Shown here in pieces: positions 46,624-57,655 of a stretch of 64,000 bases of DNA. A program made the position numbers and the translations under genes. The stretch spans positions 1 to 64,000 of the forward strand of contig JAPZLL010000056.1 of the NCBI GenBank assembly GCA_036250225.1, in the 5' to 3' direction. Source of the stretch: Cercophora sp. LCS_1. Lineage: Eukaryota > Ascomycota > Sordariomycetes > Sordariales > Lasiosphaeriaceae. Positions within the stretch are counted from its first letter, which is position 1. The number at the start of each line of letters is the position of its first letter. The notes beneath the pieces are model-generated. The model made no database searches. It was given only the letters and a program-made list of their open reading frames with translations, and was not told where the DNA came from.

Positions 46624-48711
46624 GATGAAGGTATTGTCGGTTGACGCGAAGGAGTCGGCGCAAAACTATCGGCCAAGGAAAATGTCTTCGCAGAAACACT
46701 CGTTGCAAACGTTCGTCGGAGATATGTCGTGAAAAGAAGCTCGTCGCAAAGAACTCGTCGAAAAAGACTCGGCGGACGAAAGTCGGCGAAAGGGAAAGAC
46801 GGCGCAACGATCGGCGCAAAGGGTCGGCGCAAACGAAAAGGCCGAAAAGTTAGCTGCCAAGCAGAAAGTAAGATATCGAGGAAAGAAGAATTTCTGGGCG
46901 TCGCTGTTGCCAGAGGGTGACTTTGGCAAGTGTTGTGGCAGCAAACTCGTGACCTAGAGGAAAGCGAGAAGAATGGAAGGTGGGGGACTTTTGCGGGCAG
47001 ACGCTTCTCACGTTGCTACAGTGCGTGGACCGCCCGCTATTCAGTCGCGAATGCTGGTGTAACCGGGATGAAGTGGGGGTAGAGATTTCCATCCCTGGTT
47101 CAGTGTCAATTGTCCAGACCTGAATAGAGGGTTCCATCGTCACGCCCACTTTGACTACGAAATCATGAACTCCCTTTTTCGCAGACCCCATTCCGTTTTT
47201 GGCACACCGCTCCCATAATAGCCCTGGCCCGCCGATGCCCCCGCGTGGCTTTGGCATACCGCCGCCACTACGCTACCCGCCTGGTGGTGAAATTCTGGGC
47301 GTGGTTTTTATATATATTGAATGTATTTTCCCTTAAACTGTAGCGACATATTGGTCTGAATGGCGTTACCCTAAGGCCAGGGTCATGATATATGGCGCGG
47401 TGTCAAAAGTAGGATTGGGGTGTGCGAAAACCAGACCTCAAAGTCGTCCAGGAGCTTCAAACGCATCACCCAAAAGGAGCATCTGGGAAGCCAAGATGAT
47501 CTTGATGGAAATCGATGATAATTTATATTGTGATCTCAACATGGATGTAGGGATGACGAACTTCCCCTCAATCGGCATGTTACTTGGGGAATTCGCCTCC
47601 ACTTAGGTTATGGACGACTCAACACAATACGCTTTACTGCCGTCGTCATAACTTCACTAAGACTCACACTCACCATCCAAAACTGCCACAACCTGCGTCT
47701 ACTCAAACAAATTGCCGTCTTGTCATCGGGTCAAGCTTTGCCAAAGGAGCAAACCCGGCAGCCGGGCAAAACAGAGCCAGACTTTGGTACATATAACTCC
47801 ACACGAATGCCCAACAGATGCGAAGAAGGCTACGAAGTAGGGGCTTCAATTTTACCCCGCCCGCCACCTCAATTGGGGCTCGTTCCTTGTAGGCGTCTCG
47901 ATGGGGCTCGGCCGTCTCGAGCGCATTTCTCGCAGGGGCTCCCGTTCCAACTACTGGCCTGGAGGGTTTCGAGCATAACATCCCTGCAAAGGACCAACAA
48001 CCTTCATCATTCCGCCAAAATCAAGCAACAACTCTATGTCTTGCACCAAAGCTGCCCTCCGCAATTTCCATATCTGTATGTGGCCCTGAGCTGCCCTGAG
48101 CTGCCCCGTTCCAGGGTGAGCCAGGGTGACGTGGCTTGCACTGCCGCGTGGCCCAGTTTTGGTGCCTCGACTATAGTTGCCATCTGGGATACCTTCCCGA
48201 AACGGCCCAAATTCGGAGCCTTTCCCTTCGCAACACTCTCAACAAATGAAAAGGCTGGCCCCTACTGGCCAGTTCTTGGGAAAAAATGGCAGAGTATTAC
48301 AACTTAAGGCTGCCCAAGTACGAGATCTTGCAAGAGCAGGGGCCGCCATGGAGGGGTCGCTTATCCCGGAGGCTTTTGATAACCTTACGCCGGCCAATAA
48401 CGTCGATGTCCAGTCAGCGGGGTCGTGCTACCGAAGCTCTGCTCGATGGTCGCACAAGCACGCAGTCCTGTCACGCCTGTTGGCTTTGGGCACCAACCAG
48501 CCCAACACCGGGAAAGCTGCCCAATTTGATGACCCGTGAGACTTCACAATTTCTCCATCCATTTCTTTGCCTACTTTTTCTGGATCTGCTCGTAGTCACC
48601 AAGCTTAACTCATCTCAACCTGACCGGATTCTTACAGCTCCTCACCTACAACTACTTGCGTTACCTTGTTTGGCAACCCTCCCCTAGCATTTGGCTGCAA
48701 GAAAGAATACC
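46624..48711. other. intergenic; low-complexity near F6, otherwise empty
   Basis: 46630-46860 is purine-rich low-complexity DNA with recurring GTCGGCGAAAG-like strings, comparable to the region upstream of F2. The remaining stretch to 48711 shows short ORFs only. Confidence 0.5.
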
Positions 48712-49938
48712 ATGCACCATCACGCGCCAGCCTCCAAGAACCAGCGGTGGGGCGCGGTGTTTCCGCTCCGGCTCCCACAGACGATTATCAATACCTTCTC
48801 CCGCTGGAGCATCAACGCTGCCTCCATCGTCTTCACCCGCGTTGGGCTATGGTGGCATGCCGTGCTAGCTCGACGCGACAGCGCGAGCCATAGCTCCCTT
48901 AGGCTCTGGAGCCGGGTTGCTGCGGCCGGAGGGCCCTCGCCTACTACGATGCACCACCACGCGCGGGGTGTGACTGACATCGCGCTTTCCTCCGACGGAC
49001 GCCTGCTGGCCTCGGCATCATGCGACTGTACCGTGAAGCTCTGGAACCTAGACACCAACCAGCTGCTGGCAACCAAGGAGCCTGACTCGGGCTCACCAAA
49101 CCACGTCTGGGCCGTCGCTTTCGCTCCCAACGGGTCCGTATTCGCCGCGGGCTCGACCGACGGGAGCATCCGCATCTGGGAGGCGAGTACTAGCAGCAAC
49201 GGGGGGGAGGGAGTGCCGGCGACTCGCATCCCCGCCCACTGCCCCAAGCCCGTGAAGGCGCTGGCCTTCTCGCCGGACGGGGCGTTGCTCGCCTCCGGAT
49301 CGGGCGACGGCGAGGTCAAGCTCTGGGCGTGGCGAGACGGCGTCGAGCTGAAACAGCGCTGTTTTCCGGGCCGGGGGGTGGCAGGGGTGTCGAAGCTGGC
49401 CTTCTCTCCCGACGGGCGACACCTCGCTTGCGCGTCCGAGGAGCAGACCGTCAGCCTCTGGGATGTCGCGGCCTGGGCGCTCACGGCGCGTCTTGCGGGC
49501 TGCGGCGGCGACGCCCGGGGGTTGGCGTATTCTGGGGACGGCAGGTGGCTGGCGCACGCGGATGGCAACACCAAGGTTAAGATCGCCGAAATCAAGGTGG
49601 GGGAGTGCATTGCATTAGCCGGCCGCGTTCAGGAGATGGACTTGGGACAAGCGGTTTACGACGTTTCCTTCTCACATGACGGGCGGCTGCTCGCTGTCGC
49701 CTTGGGCTGCGGTGCTGTTGAGATCTTGGAGAGGGAGAATGGCAAGCCTGTCGGGACGTTGAGAGGATTTTCAGGCGCGGCCACTGCCGTCGCCTTCTCC
49801 CGGGATAGTCGTATCTTGGTCTCTGGCTCGTGGGATAGCAGCGTGAAGCTCTGGCGGGCAGAGTCGAAGTTCGGGCTGCGGGATTACTGGGCAGCCTTCA
49901 CCGGTGGCCTGCGGCGTGCTTGGCCGTTCGGGCGGTAG
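48712..49938 (+). CDS. WD40-repeat protein, one seven-bladed propeller (408 aa)
   Basis: A single exon from ATG 48712 (ATACCATGCAC). A ~90-residue N-terminal segment with a hydrophobic patch (INAASIVFTRVGLWWHAVLA) precedes seven WD units, recognisable by DGRLLASASCDCTVKLWN, NGSVFAAGSTDGSIRIWE, DGALLASGSGDGEVKLWA, DGRHLACASEEQTVSLWD, a degenerate DGRWLAHADGNTKVKIAE, a degenerate DGRLLAVALGCGAVEILE and DSRILVSGSWDSSVKLWR. This is enough for one closed beta-propeller, a protein-interaction scaffold. It lies between F6 and F7. Fungal NLR-type incompatibility proteins also carry WD40 repeats, but no NACHT or HET part is present, so no such role is claimed. Confidence 0.88.
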   Translation: MHHHAPASKNQRWGAVFPLRLPQTIINTFSRWSINAASIVFTRVGLWWHAVLARRDSASHSSLRLWSRVAAAGGPSPTTMHHHARGVTDIALSSDGRLLASASCDCTVKLWNLDTNQLLATKEPDSGSPNHVWAVAFAPNGSVFAAGSTDGSIRIWEASTSSNGGEGVPATRIPAHCPKPVKALAFSPDGALLASGSGDGEVKLWAWRDGVELKQRCFPGRGVAGVSKLAFSPDGRHLACASEEQTVSLWDVAAWALTARLAGCGGDARGLAYSGDGRWLAHADGNTKVKIAEIKVGECIALAGRVQEMDLGQAVYDVSFSHDGRLLAVALGCGAVEILERENGKPVGTLRGFSGAATAVAFSRDSRILVSGSWDSSVKLWRAESKFGLRDYWAAFTGGLRRAWPFGR

Positions 49939-50572
49939 GATGTAGTGGTGGAGGGAACAGAGCAAAGGGAAGGACTGAGATTAGATGGTCCCAAAATTTG
50001 GGACACGGGTGGCCTACAACTGGTCCCTCGCGAAAAGATGCTATTTTGAATGTTGCAGAGTAGTACTGCCTACTTGTCTAAACCAAGTTTGGCCGTTTCC
50101 CCGATCGTGTCCTGAGTAGCGCCTGAGCATCGCCTGAACAAGGTGGCGAGGGGGTGAGGTGGGTGACTGCGGGTTGGTGAGGGCAACGTCAGGGTAAAAC
50201 AACAGCAGAAGCAGCAGACCACACCTGCTCTCAACGCCGTCTTAATAGCGGAGTAAAACTCCAATCAAAAACAATAGCGGGGTAAGGTGAACCGAAGGAG
50301 GCCACCCAGCGAAATGTCCCACCACGGAACAGGTGAGGTTGGAAAGGTGGGGTCCGCTGCCGTGCCAAGTCCGAACAATTGACAGGCACATACGGCCCCA
50401 CATGCGCCGAACCACCCGCATCCGCGCCTGGTCGACCACACCCACCAGAAAAGCGATTCCTAATTTTTCAGTATTCCAAAGAAAATCTGCCACACCCAAG
50501 CCCAGATCAAGAAAGGGCCCCTGCGAGACCGTCTGGCAACGCAGGGAACACTCCCCATACCTACCTATATAA
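49939..50572. other. intergenic; TATA box and poly-C tract at right end
   Basis: No gene. TATATAAAG at about 50565-50573 is followed by a C-run at 50576-50588, which coincides with the point where homology of F7 to its family begins. Confidence 0.55.
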
Positions 50573-50599
50573 AGGGCCCCCCCCCCCTTCCCCCCTCCC

Positions 50600-51546
50600 A
50601 CTTTCTGCTGTACCGCCAAGTCGCTCCCCACGTCGGCGACAAGCTGAACCTGTGGCTTGGCAACTGCAAGACCACGCTCACGATGCGAGCTCTCCTACAA
50701 TACGAGCTGCTCTGCCGCATCGTCATGAAGCCCTTTTACCAGTGCCTACTTCGGTTCATTGAGCTGTACCGCAACTGGGCGACCACGAGCAACGAAGTCC
50801 AGGCCGAGCATCTCCTGGCCGTGGTGGACACGCTCCTGACGCCTCAGTGGATGGTCTTCATTTTCCCACCCGCCGACCAGACGGAGATCCTGCGCGTCAT
50901 GACGTAGGTTTCCGCGTTTTACACCAAATGGTCGTACGAAATCACCGGGGCCATCGCGGAGGAGGCGCCACACTGGCAGTTGAAGAAATGCCAGGTGGGC
51001 TTCGGACGCGCTCGTCCGTATTTAAAGAACCGGACATTCTGCTCGAGCAAGCAGCTCCAGCCCGAGCACAAGGACCAGGACAAGAAGGATGAGATCATCG
51101 GTTGGAGACTTGGCATAGACTTAGACTTGAGCCGGTGTGCTGCTTTGGGTCTGCCGTTTCTCGAGAAGTTGCGTACGACTGAGGATGTTGCTGTTCGGAG
51201 GCAGACGCTTCTTGATGCCCTGGCGGTTCTCAATCTGGACAGCGAGAACGACGGTATCCGGTGTCTTGCCAAGACTTTCCAAGAGTTCTGGCTGAAGGGC
51301 TTTTGGGTGCCGGCCGCTTTGAACTTGCGTTCGTCCGGAGCGGAGCCGGGGTTTTGCATCCCTCGCGTTTTCCGGGTGAATGCGGACTATGAACGGCACG
51401 CAGCCAAGAACCTCAGCCAGGAAGGGTGTCAGTACTTGTGCAGGAACTTTGGTGTGCCTTTGTTCGGCTATGGGGGCAGGCAGCGTCGTGGGCGTCCCAG
51501 CTTGGGGGGAGTGGCCCTGACCCGTAAGGTCTTGGGCGAGCAGTAA
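50600..51546 (+). pseudogene. F-box-like family member F7, 5'-truncated with an in-frame stop
   Basis: Family homology begins abruptly just after a poly-C tract with FLLYRQVAPHVGDKLNLWLG, so the whole F-box-like exon and the first ~90 residues of exon 2 are absent. MRALLQYELLCRIVMKPFYQ follows (ATG 50683). An in-frame TAG at 50905-50907 replaces one codon in RVMT-stop-VSAFYTKW; the frame then stays open to 51546 with IDLDLSRCAALGLPFLEKLR, TLLDALAVLNL and SQEGCQYLCRNFGVPLFGYG. A single stop in an otherwise intact C-terminal region suggests recent loss. Translation from ATG 50683 would yield only a 74-residue piece. Confidence 0.75.
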
Positions 51547-52218
51547 GTGGCAGATTGTGTGGTGTTGTTTGATGCTCTGGACTGACCCCTTCTAGGTAGA
51601 GTCTAGCGTTTTGGTTGGGAGGCATGTATGTCAGGTGCGGCGCTGTGGGTAAGGGTGTGGGAGAGATTCCATCACTGTATTATTAGGAAGCGTACCTTAA
51701 TTAAGTCACATTTATTCTGAGGGATCCGCAAAGTCTTTGCTGTTTGTCACTTGTGACTGACGGAAAACTCCCGGTTGGATCGTGGTTACTTCACCTAACT
51801 ACCTAGGTACCTAAATAATTTGTTGTACTTTGTAGACAGACCAGGGATGATGTGCGAGCCGATATGCTTGCGTATGCTATGCCGTAGCTTGTCAAGGCAG
51901 CACGGCTCGTCTGTCTCTTGGAGGATAGGGTCTCAGGATTTACTCAGCCGGTTTACCAGTCTAAAAGTATCATATGCCCAAGGGCCTGACAACAGGCTGT
52001 TTTGGGGGCCGGGGCTATTATTAACAGCCTCCCATTCCACTCCACTACCTCACACACGCCTGGCCCCAGGTAGCTATGGTTGACAGTTACTTCAAAAACC
52101 GTAAGCCCGTTGAAAAAGACCTAAAGCCTTTTTGAAAGGGCCAAAAGGCTATGGTGAGTATGGAGATCCTAATGTACACGAAACACATTGGGACGCCATT
52201 CCCAAGCCCCAGGGGAAA
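51547..52218. other. intergenic, no supported gene
   Basis: Convergent 3' flanks of F7 (+) and F8 (-). No ORF of interest. Confidence 0.5.
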
Positions 52219-53654
52219 TCAAACCTCCAAGACCTCTCCAACAACCTCCATCCAAGCATCCACGTTTTCCTCCCGCACGGAGTAAATATCCGGCACCGAA
52301 AACACTTCCATCATCTCCCGAAAAGTCCTCATCGTGACCTTGATATTCATCAGGTCAGGAGCTCTCAGCAGAAACACGTGCCCCGGACGCCAGGTGGGGA
52401 CATCATGCACATCAAGATGCTCCAAGGACCTGTTACTTCCAGGGGCCCACCAAGCCTGGAGAGACCAATTCCTTGCTTTGAAAACCAGCGCGGTGTTCAT
52501 GGCCAGCAAGCCCTTGAACAAGTGGTGTCGACGAGCATCGATGCTGTCCATGGCACAGAAGGTTGAGAAAAAGCCGAGACCGAGATCGACAAGGCAGTCG
52601 TCGAAGCCGTGGTGGCAGCGGCGCGAGTATCCCATACCGATGTGCAAATTTCTTCCCACCGTGGCAAAGGGGAGGTCCGGTCTAGCGGGGAACTTGGTGA
52701 TGACGCCTGGCGGCGTCGATTCCGAGAAATCGATAGAAACGTGAACGAGCGAGTGGTCGTACTGCGTCCACGGCTGGATGGGGTTATACTCCGGGATTCG
52801 ATTGCTGACGTGGTTGGGCATTGGGACGCGGTGCTGCTTCAAGAAGGCGAGGACAGCTTCGCGCACTTCGTCGTACGCGTTTTGGTAAATCCTTTGTATA
52901 TAGTAGCAGACGCGGGTGAGCTGTTTCTGCTCTTCCATAGGGAGATTTCCAAGGTAGTTGTGGCTGCCATTCGGATCGTAGGCCTTAGGCACTGCGGCAA
53001 AGATTTGCGGCCATCTGTCGCTTTCCAGGGAGCTGTTAAAGGTGCCTACGTTGGCTCGGTGGTGCTTGATGTAGTCGCATACCAGCGTCCAGAAAGGCCC
53101 CGTGTACAGGCGACAGACCAACTCGTACTGGAGGAACGCACGCATATCCAGCTTTACTGGAAGAATAGCCTGCGACAGATGGGGGCGGAGGAGTTCGTAA
53201 AGCTCAAGCAAGCGGTCGGTTAGCGCTTCATCGTCTTTGCCGTTCCAGTCGGCAGCAGCGCCGCTGTTGAGATACTTCTCCTCAAAGGCATCGACTTTGG
53301 CTTTCCAGAGGTTGGCGGGCATCCCGTCGTGGAAAAGACGTGGGTCCAAAACAGCAGGGAACATGTCTCTGGAACAGGGTCAGCAACAAGACACGAAAGG
53401 AAAAGCAAACGGAGTGAGGATGTGACATACCCTGCTTCCACCTTCGGTACGTTGACAACGGCGACTGCAAGCTGTATGTTGTCATCACCAAAGATGTTGA
53501 TGGCGATTTGCTTTTTGACCAGTCCTCTTTTGCCTTGGACGGCATCCTCGAAGGATGTGTACGCTTCGGTTATTGCGTCCAGGTCGCGCGGATCGTCCAG
53601 GAGCTCTGCAATCATGACGCTGAGCTCGGGAGGGATCTTTTCGATGGGGTCCAT
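52219..53654 (-). CDS. F-box-like family member F8, intact and divergent (457 aa)
   Basis: Two exons, 53654-53431 and 53368-52219, with a 62-nt intron (GTATGT, TGCTGACC, TTCCAG); exactly 458 codons. ATG 53654 gives MDPIEKIPPELSVMIAELLD, the F-box-like start, followed by DPRDLDAITEAYTSFEDAVQ. The phase-2 intron leads to GDMFPAVLDPRLF, as in F3 and F6. Later blocks: RLLELYELLRPHL, RAFLQYELVCRLYTGPFWTL, CLVDLGLGFFSTFCAMDSID and HHLFKGLLAMNTAL. The C-terminal third differs from the other members (LLRAPDLMNIKVTMRTFREM). It is the most diverged intact copy and carries no lesion. Adaptor function inferred only from the N-terminal motif. Confidence 0.82.
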
Positions 53655-54216
53655 CGTATCGGTATAATGCAATACGTTGGCGGCTAGAATGTACGGAATC
53701 CAATACCTGGCTAGGTGGTGGTGTTGTTGTTGTTGTATTTCAAGGTGTGAAGATGAAGAGTGCGCGTGCTGCTACCCATGGGTGATGGCCTTTACGAGTG
53801 TTTTCTCCGGAGTTGCAGCACGAGTCCTTCCCAGGCTGAGAGTGGGGCTGCTTGTTGGCTGCTCCGGGTGAGTTGAGATGGACCCAACATGGCACCGGCA
53901 AGGTGACCGGGAGTACCGCTGAACAGCGAGAAGCGTTACAGCCAACGATCTTGCAGTGGTCACCAGAGTGGTTTTATGAGAGCCAGGAAACACCAACAAA
54001 GAGTTGCGCGAACAAGAGAGGGTCAGAAACCCGAACAAATCACGACACATCTAGAGGACACCGTAATCGATTCCTCTCGGGGACTGTTTGGTCGATTGAC
54101 GGCATGAGCCTTTCGTCTTGCGGTCGCAGTGTTCCCTTCCTCCATTGTTTCCGTCATCCTCTGCCCCACCCACGTTGGTCGTCCCTTCCTCCATCGGTCA
54201 CCGAAAAGTACCCCTG
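53655..54216. other. intergenic, upstream of F8
   Basis: A GTTGTTGTTGTT run lies at about 53721-53737. No gene. Confidence 0.5.
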
Positions 54217-54606
54217 TCACTGCTTGCTTCCCTTGAACGACTTCTCCTCAACATCTCTCGCCCATGGGTTCGGGTTCTTGTCCGGCCTCGCGGTTAACAA
54301 TCCCTCCTCATCCATCCCGACGTAGATTGTCGCCCTCGCAATCCCACTCCGCTGAGCGTCCCAAAAGCCTCCCGGCAGCGGGGGATGTTGCGCCACAGGC
54401 AGTGGAAGCGCTGTCATCTTCTTTTCCCTTCTACCCGGGCCATCACAGTCACTCGGGCATCGCCCCTTGCCGGGGACATACTGTCGCGGCCCGAGCTCCT
54501 TGCAGCGGTCTTCGAGGCATCCTTGCGCTTTCGGGCAGTTTTCGACGTCCCATTCCTTGAAGCGGATGTGCCCGCAACCCCATTGTTCCGCGACGGCGTT
54601 GCACAT
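54217..54606 (-). CDS. small Cys-rich hypothetical protein (129 aa)
   Basis: ATG 54606 gives MCNAVAEQWGCGHIRFKEWD, then NCPKAQGCLEDRCKEL and GRCPSDCDGPGRREKK. The C-G-H...W and regularly spaced cysteines resemble small fungal zinc-binding-like proteins known only as hypothetical. The C-terminal half is Pro-rich and ends KSFKGSKQ. The frame is open further upstream to 54663, so an upstream exon is possible. Function unknown; zinc binding is inference from Cys/His spacing. Confidence 0.55.
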   Translation of the reverse strand: MCNAVAEQWGCGHIRFKEWDVENCPKAQGCLEDRCKELGPRQYVPGKGRCPSDCDGPGRREKKMTALPLPVAQHPPLPGGFWDAQRSGIARATIYVGMDEEGLLTARPDKNPNPWARDVEEKSFKGSKQ

Positions 54607-56875
54607 GCTGGATATGGGGTTGACACCCGAGAGACGCGGTGGGCAAACGGTTTCCTTAGGCAACTCGGCTGGCTCCTTGCTAACTTAAGGGACGCCCGGG
54701 TTGTTGAAGCGACTTCGAGATAGCGACAGCGAGAAAGTTTGACCACTCGCGTGGCCCCGAAGCGGTTGACCGAGCAAAACTTCTTTCCCACCCGAACCGG
54801 AGCACGTCCTCCTCGTCATCGAGCTCATCGGGAGCTGGCATATTGGGCACACGACGCTACCCTGCGCAAGGGCAATTATCCCGGCGGTCCCACCTGGTAC
54901 GACAGTCCCGCGATACGACCTTGTTCCTGGCGTCAAGATGGACCCTCATTTTGGCCCCCATCCGGCCACTTGGGGGGGCTTGGTGGCGCTGACCCCTTTT
55001 TGGGGGTCGTCAATATCATCGACATGTCAACACTGCTGTTTGGGCAACCATTTGGTCTCTTGTCCTTCAGGCCGACAAACATCTTCGGGCGGCAGCGCAC
55101 AGTAACGTCACTGTACGCAAACTGTATTCAGGGGTAGCTGTGTAACGGATCGCCGAGATCACCGCCAAAGTGCGCCGAGGACGCGGGGCAGGTTGACCCG
55201 AGAGCTGTTCTTGCAGGGGTTTTCAGACATTCTCGATCTCCCGCCTGAGCAAAGGACCAGCAGAACCGGGTAAGCATTGCCCAACCCTCAACTCCACTGC
55301 TATAGCTCTGATAAAAAAAAGCCTAGGTCCAAAAGGGTACCCTTCTCTGGTTCCCGGTAATCCAGCCGACCAGGCGCACTGCACTTCCACATCACCCCCA
55401 CGAAGCAAACGATACCACGGCGCCAAACATTGTCCAATTGAACAAATGGCGGGCAGGAAGATGTACTGCTTGCCCCAAGGCACCGCCTGCCCTGGCCTTG
55501 GAAGTGTAAAGAACACCCGGCTGTAAACTGTTGATCTGTTCGCGGGAATTCAAGGCCATGCTGGGATAGAATCGGTGCCACCCATTCACAGCGTCAGTGT
55601 TGTGGCGGTCAAGGGCCGGAGTCCACACGCCTTCGACGCCTGGGGCGTTTTGTCATGCCTTCCCACGTTCGGAAGAAGATATTCGGCCTGTCGACCCGGG
55701 GGGTTGTAGCCAGCGCGCTAATAATGGCCGTAACGGAGGATGAGCCGCATGATGCTTCGGGACCGTTGATGAGAAGTTTTGTGAAGGTCTAAAGTTTGGA
55801 GCTTCGTACTAACTCAATTTGAAGAGGATCAATCTTTGCAGACGTCAAGTGCCCGGTACGTACTGCGATGTGAAACCCGTCTGGCCAGCTTGATACTATG
55901 ATGGAGGCTCGGCTAGGGTTAGAGGTTGACTTTCTGGTATCATCTGAGGAAATAAATTTTATACGTTGACTCTGCTCCTTTGCAAAGGCCTTTTCTCGGA
56001 TGTGGATCGCAACCAAGAGGAAGACATTTGCTGGTTCCCGACTACCGGCCTGTGCCTTGCGTGTCTTTTTGACCTTTCCAAGGGCAATGGGATCGGCCAG
56101 ATACCAAGTCATTCTCAACGACGCGGGTTGCGTATAAATACCTTGAGGGGTTGTTATGGGGCTCCTCAGCGGAGGCATCGCGCAGAGTCCCCATTTCCTT
56201 TTCTCTTTCTTTCCTCGTAGAACCTTAAAACAGTATTACGGCCAACAACTGAGCCCTTCCCTTGTTGAACCCTAACAGGTATTGACTTAGGTGGCGATTG
56301 TGGTCACGTGCATGTCATGTGACCACTTTCTTATCTTATCCGATCATACACGGAGGGTGCCTTCCGGCACCAGATACGCCTGGGGTCGATCTGCCACTGA
56401 GTCCCGACGCCGACAATCCTTTTCAATGATCCCGTTGAGAATATGGGATTAACATATTCAAATGGGTACAGCGTGGAGTAGAGTTGGCGTTCACGCTTAT
56501 ACAGCACTTGAACCACTGACCGTACTTCAGAAACAGATTGTAATATTCCCTGGGCCGACACATGGAGGACTACGAGTGATCATACAAGGCATTCTGCTTG
56601 AGCATTTCACAAGACTCGTTGACCGACGTCGGAGTTATCGGAAGTCACGTTCAACGCCACCGAGCAGCAAGCAACCAAGAGACTTGGATAACGAACGCAT
56701 TTGCTCACCAATCAACAACGACTGACGCGGAAACGCGCTTCCATATGGTGTCGCGCTTTTGTCGCCCGTTCGTCCCCTCTTCCCCTCATTCACGATCCAC
56801 TCCCTCTGGGTCGACCATCGCTCCCCTCCCCTCCTAGCCCCCCATCTGCTCCGTCTACACACGATTAGCCGACAC
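54607..56875. other. long intergenic region, no supported gene
   Basis: Two weak coding-like patches on the minus strand were noted (about 55628-55300 in two frames, and 56110-55800) but show no domain, start or splice pattern; they may be gene relics. Nothing else seen. Confidence 0.45.
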
Positions 56876-57655
56876 ATGCCCGGGCAGCATGTTCGCGAGC
56901 CCGCGAGAAGATCTCCGCCACCGCTCGCCAAGTCATCCGACAAGCGCATCCCCCGAGCGGCCGCGTCGCCGAGCCGAGTCTCGAAGAGAGACGCTCGAAA
57001 AGCCAACATCCGATCGCAAAGACGCGAGACCATGCGAATCTTATGCGGGCACAATGCCGTAGCCACGGAGCTCAAGAGCCAGATGGCGGTGTTGGAAAAA
57101 CAAATGTGCGGCCTGCACCGAGAAGAAGCCCGCGAAGAGGCTACCTCCGAACTCGACACGCAGCCCCCAGATAATGCCTTCGAGGAATACACGATTGACG
57201 AGCGGGCTGCGATTTTATATGTCAGCAAACGCGGACACTACAACAAGAAGAGAACCAAGGAGGATCAAGAGATCCGTGACACTGTGCTCGGAGAGGTACT
57301 GGCCGAAGTCGTGGCTGAGGAGCAGGTGGATGAGCGCCCCAATCCGCAAACACAGGAGAGACATGGGGCCGACAAGCATCCCGAGGGCGAGTCTAGAGAC
57401 CCGCCCGATTTTAGGAGGGACCAAACGCATCTCGAGAGCTGGCTGCTGTTCTTCGACAAAGGCATTCAGGACCTTCCCCCTGACGCCCGCAACGGTTCCG
57501 AAAGATACGAGATTGTTCACAGTTGGCTCTCTCCCCAAGTTCGGAAGAAGGTCGACTCCTTCCCCTGTCGCCATCCCAGCGGCGAGAAGTGTACTGGAAA
57601 GAATACGAACTGCTTGGGAGAAAAACTCATGTGCTTGTATCCCCCAACAAAGTAA
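56876..57655 (+). CDS. hypothetical basic/charged protein (259 aa)
   Basis: The first ATG in the open frame is 56876 (CACATGCCC). The N-terminal 60 residues are Arg/Pro/Ser-rich and basic (DARKANIRSQRRETMR), the middle is helical and charged (LKSQMAVLEKQMCGLHREEA), and the C-terminus has several cysteines (SFPCRHPSGEKCTGKNTNCL). Directly downstream another frame (57659-58039) reads FTEDERLAWESQSRCTGCGS and MRWAKKC with similar composition. The two could therefore be parts of one gene joined by an unseen intron or split by a frameshift. No family recognised. Confidence 0.45.
   Translation: MPGQHVREPARRSPPPLAKSSDKRIPRAAASPSRVSKRDARKANIRSQRRETMRILCGHNAVATELKSQMAVLEKQMCGLHREEAREEATSELDTQPPDNAFEEYTIDERAAILYVSKRGHYNKKRTKEDQEIRDTVLGEVLAEVVAEEQVDERPNPQTQERHGADKHPEGESRDPPDFRRDQTHLESWLLFFDKGIQDLPPDARNGSERYEIVHSWLSPQVRKKVDSFPCRHPSGEKCTGKNTNCLGEKLMCLYPPTK

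Noticed and set aside
48720..49610. 296-aa minus-strand ORF opposite the WD40 gene
   Set aside because: The long open antisense frame is a by-product of WD40 codon bias; the plus strand has seven clear WD repeats.
48712..49938. NLR/HET-type incompatibility gene
   Set aside because: Only WD40 repeats are present; no NACHT, HET, patatin-like or other effector domain lies upstream.
54607..56875. Transposon or retroelement remains
   Set aside because: No reverse transcriptase, integrase or transposase motif, terminal repeats or target-site duplications were visible.
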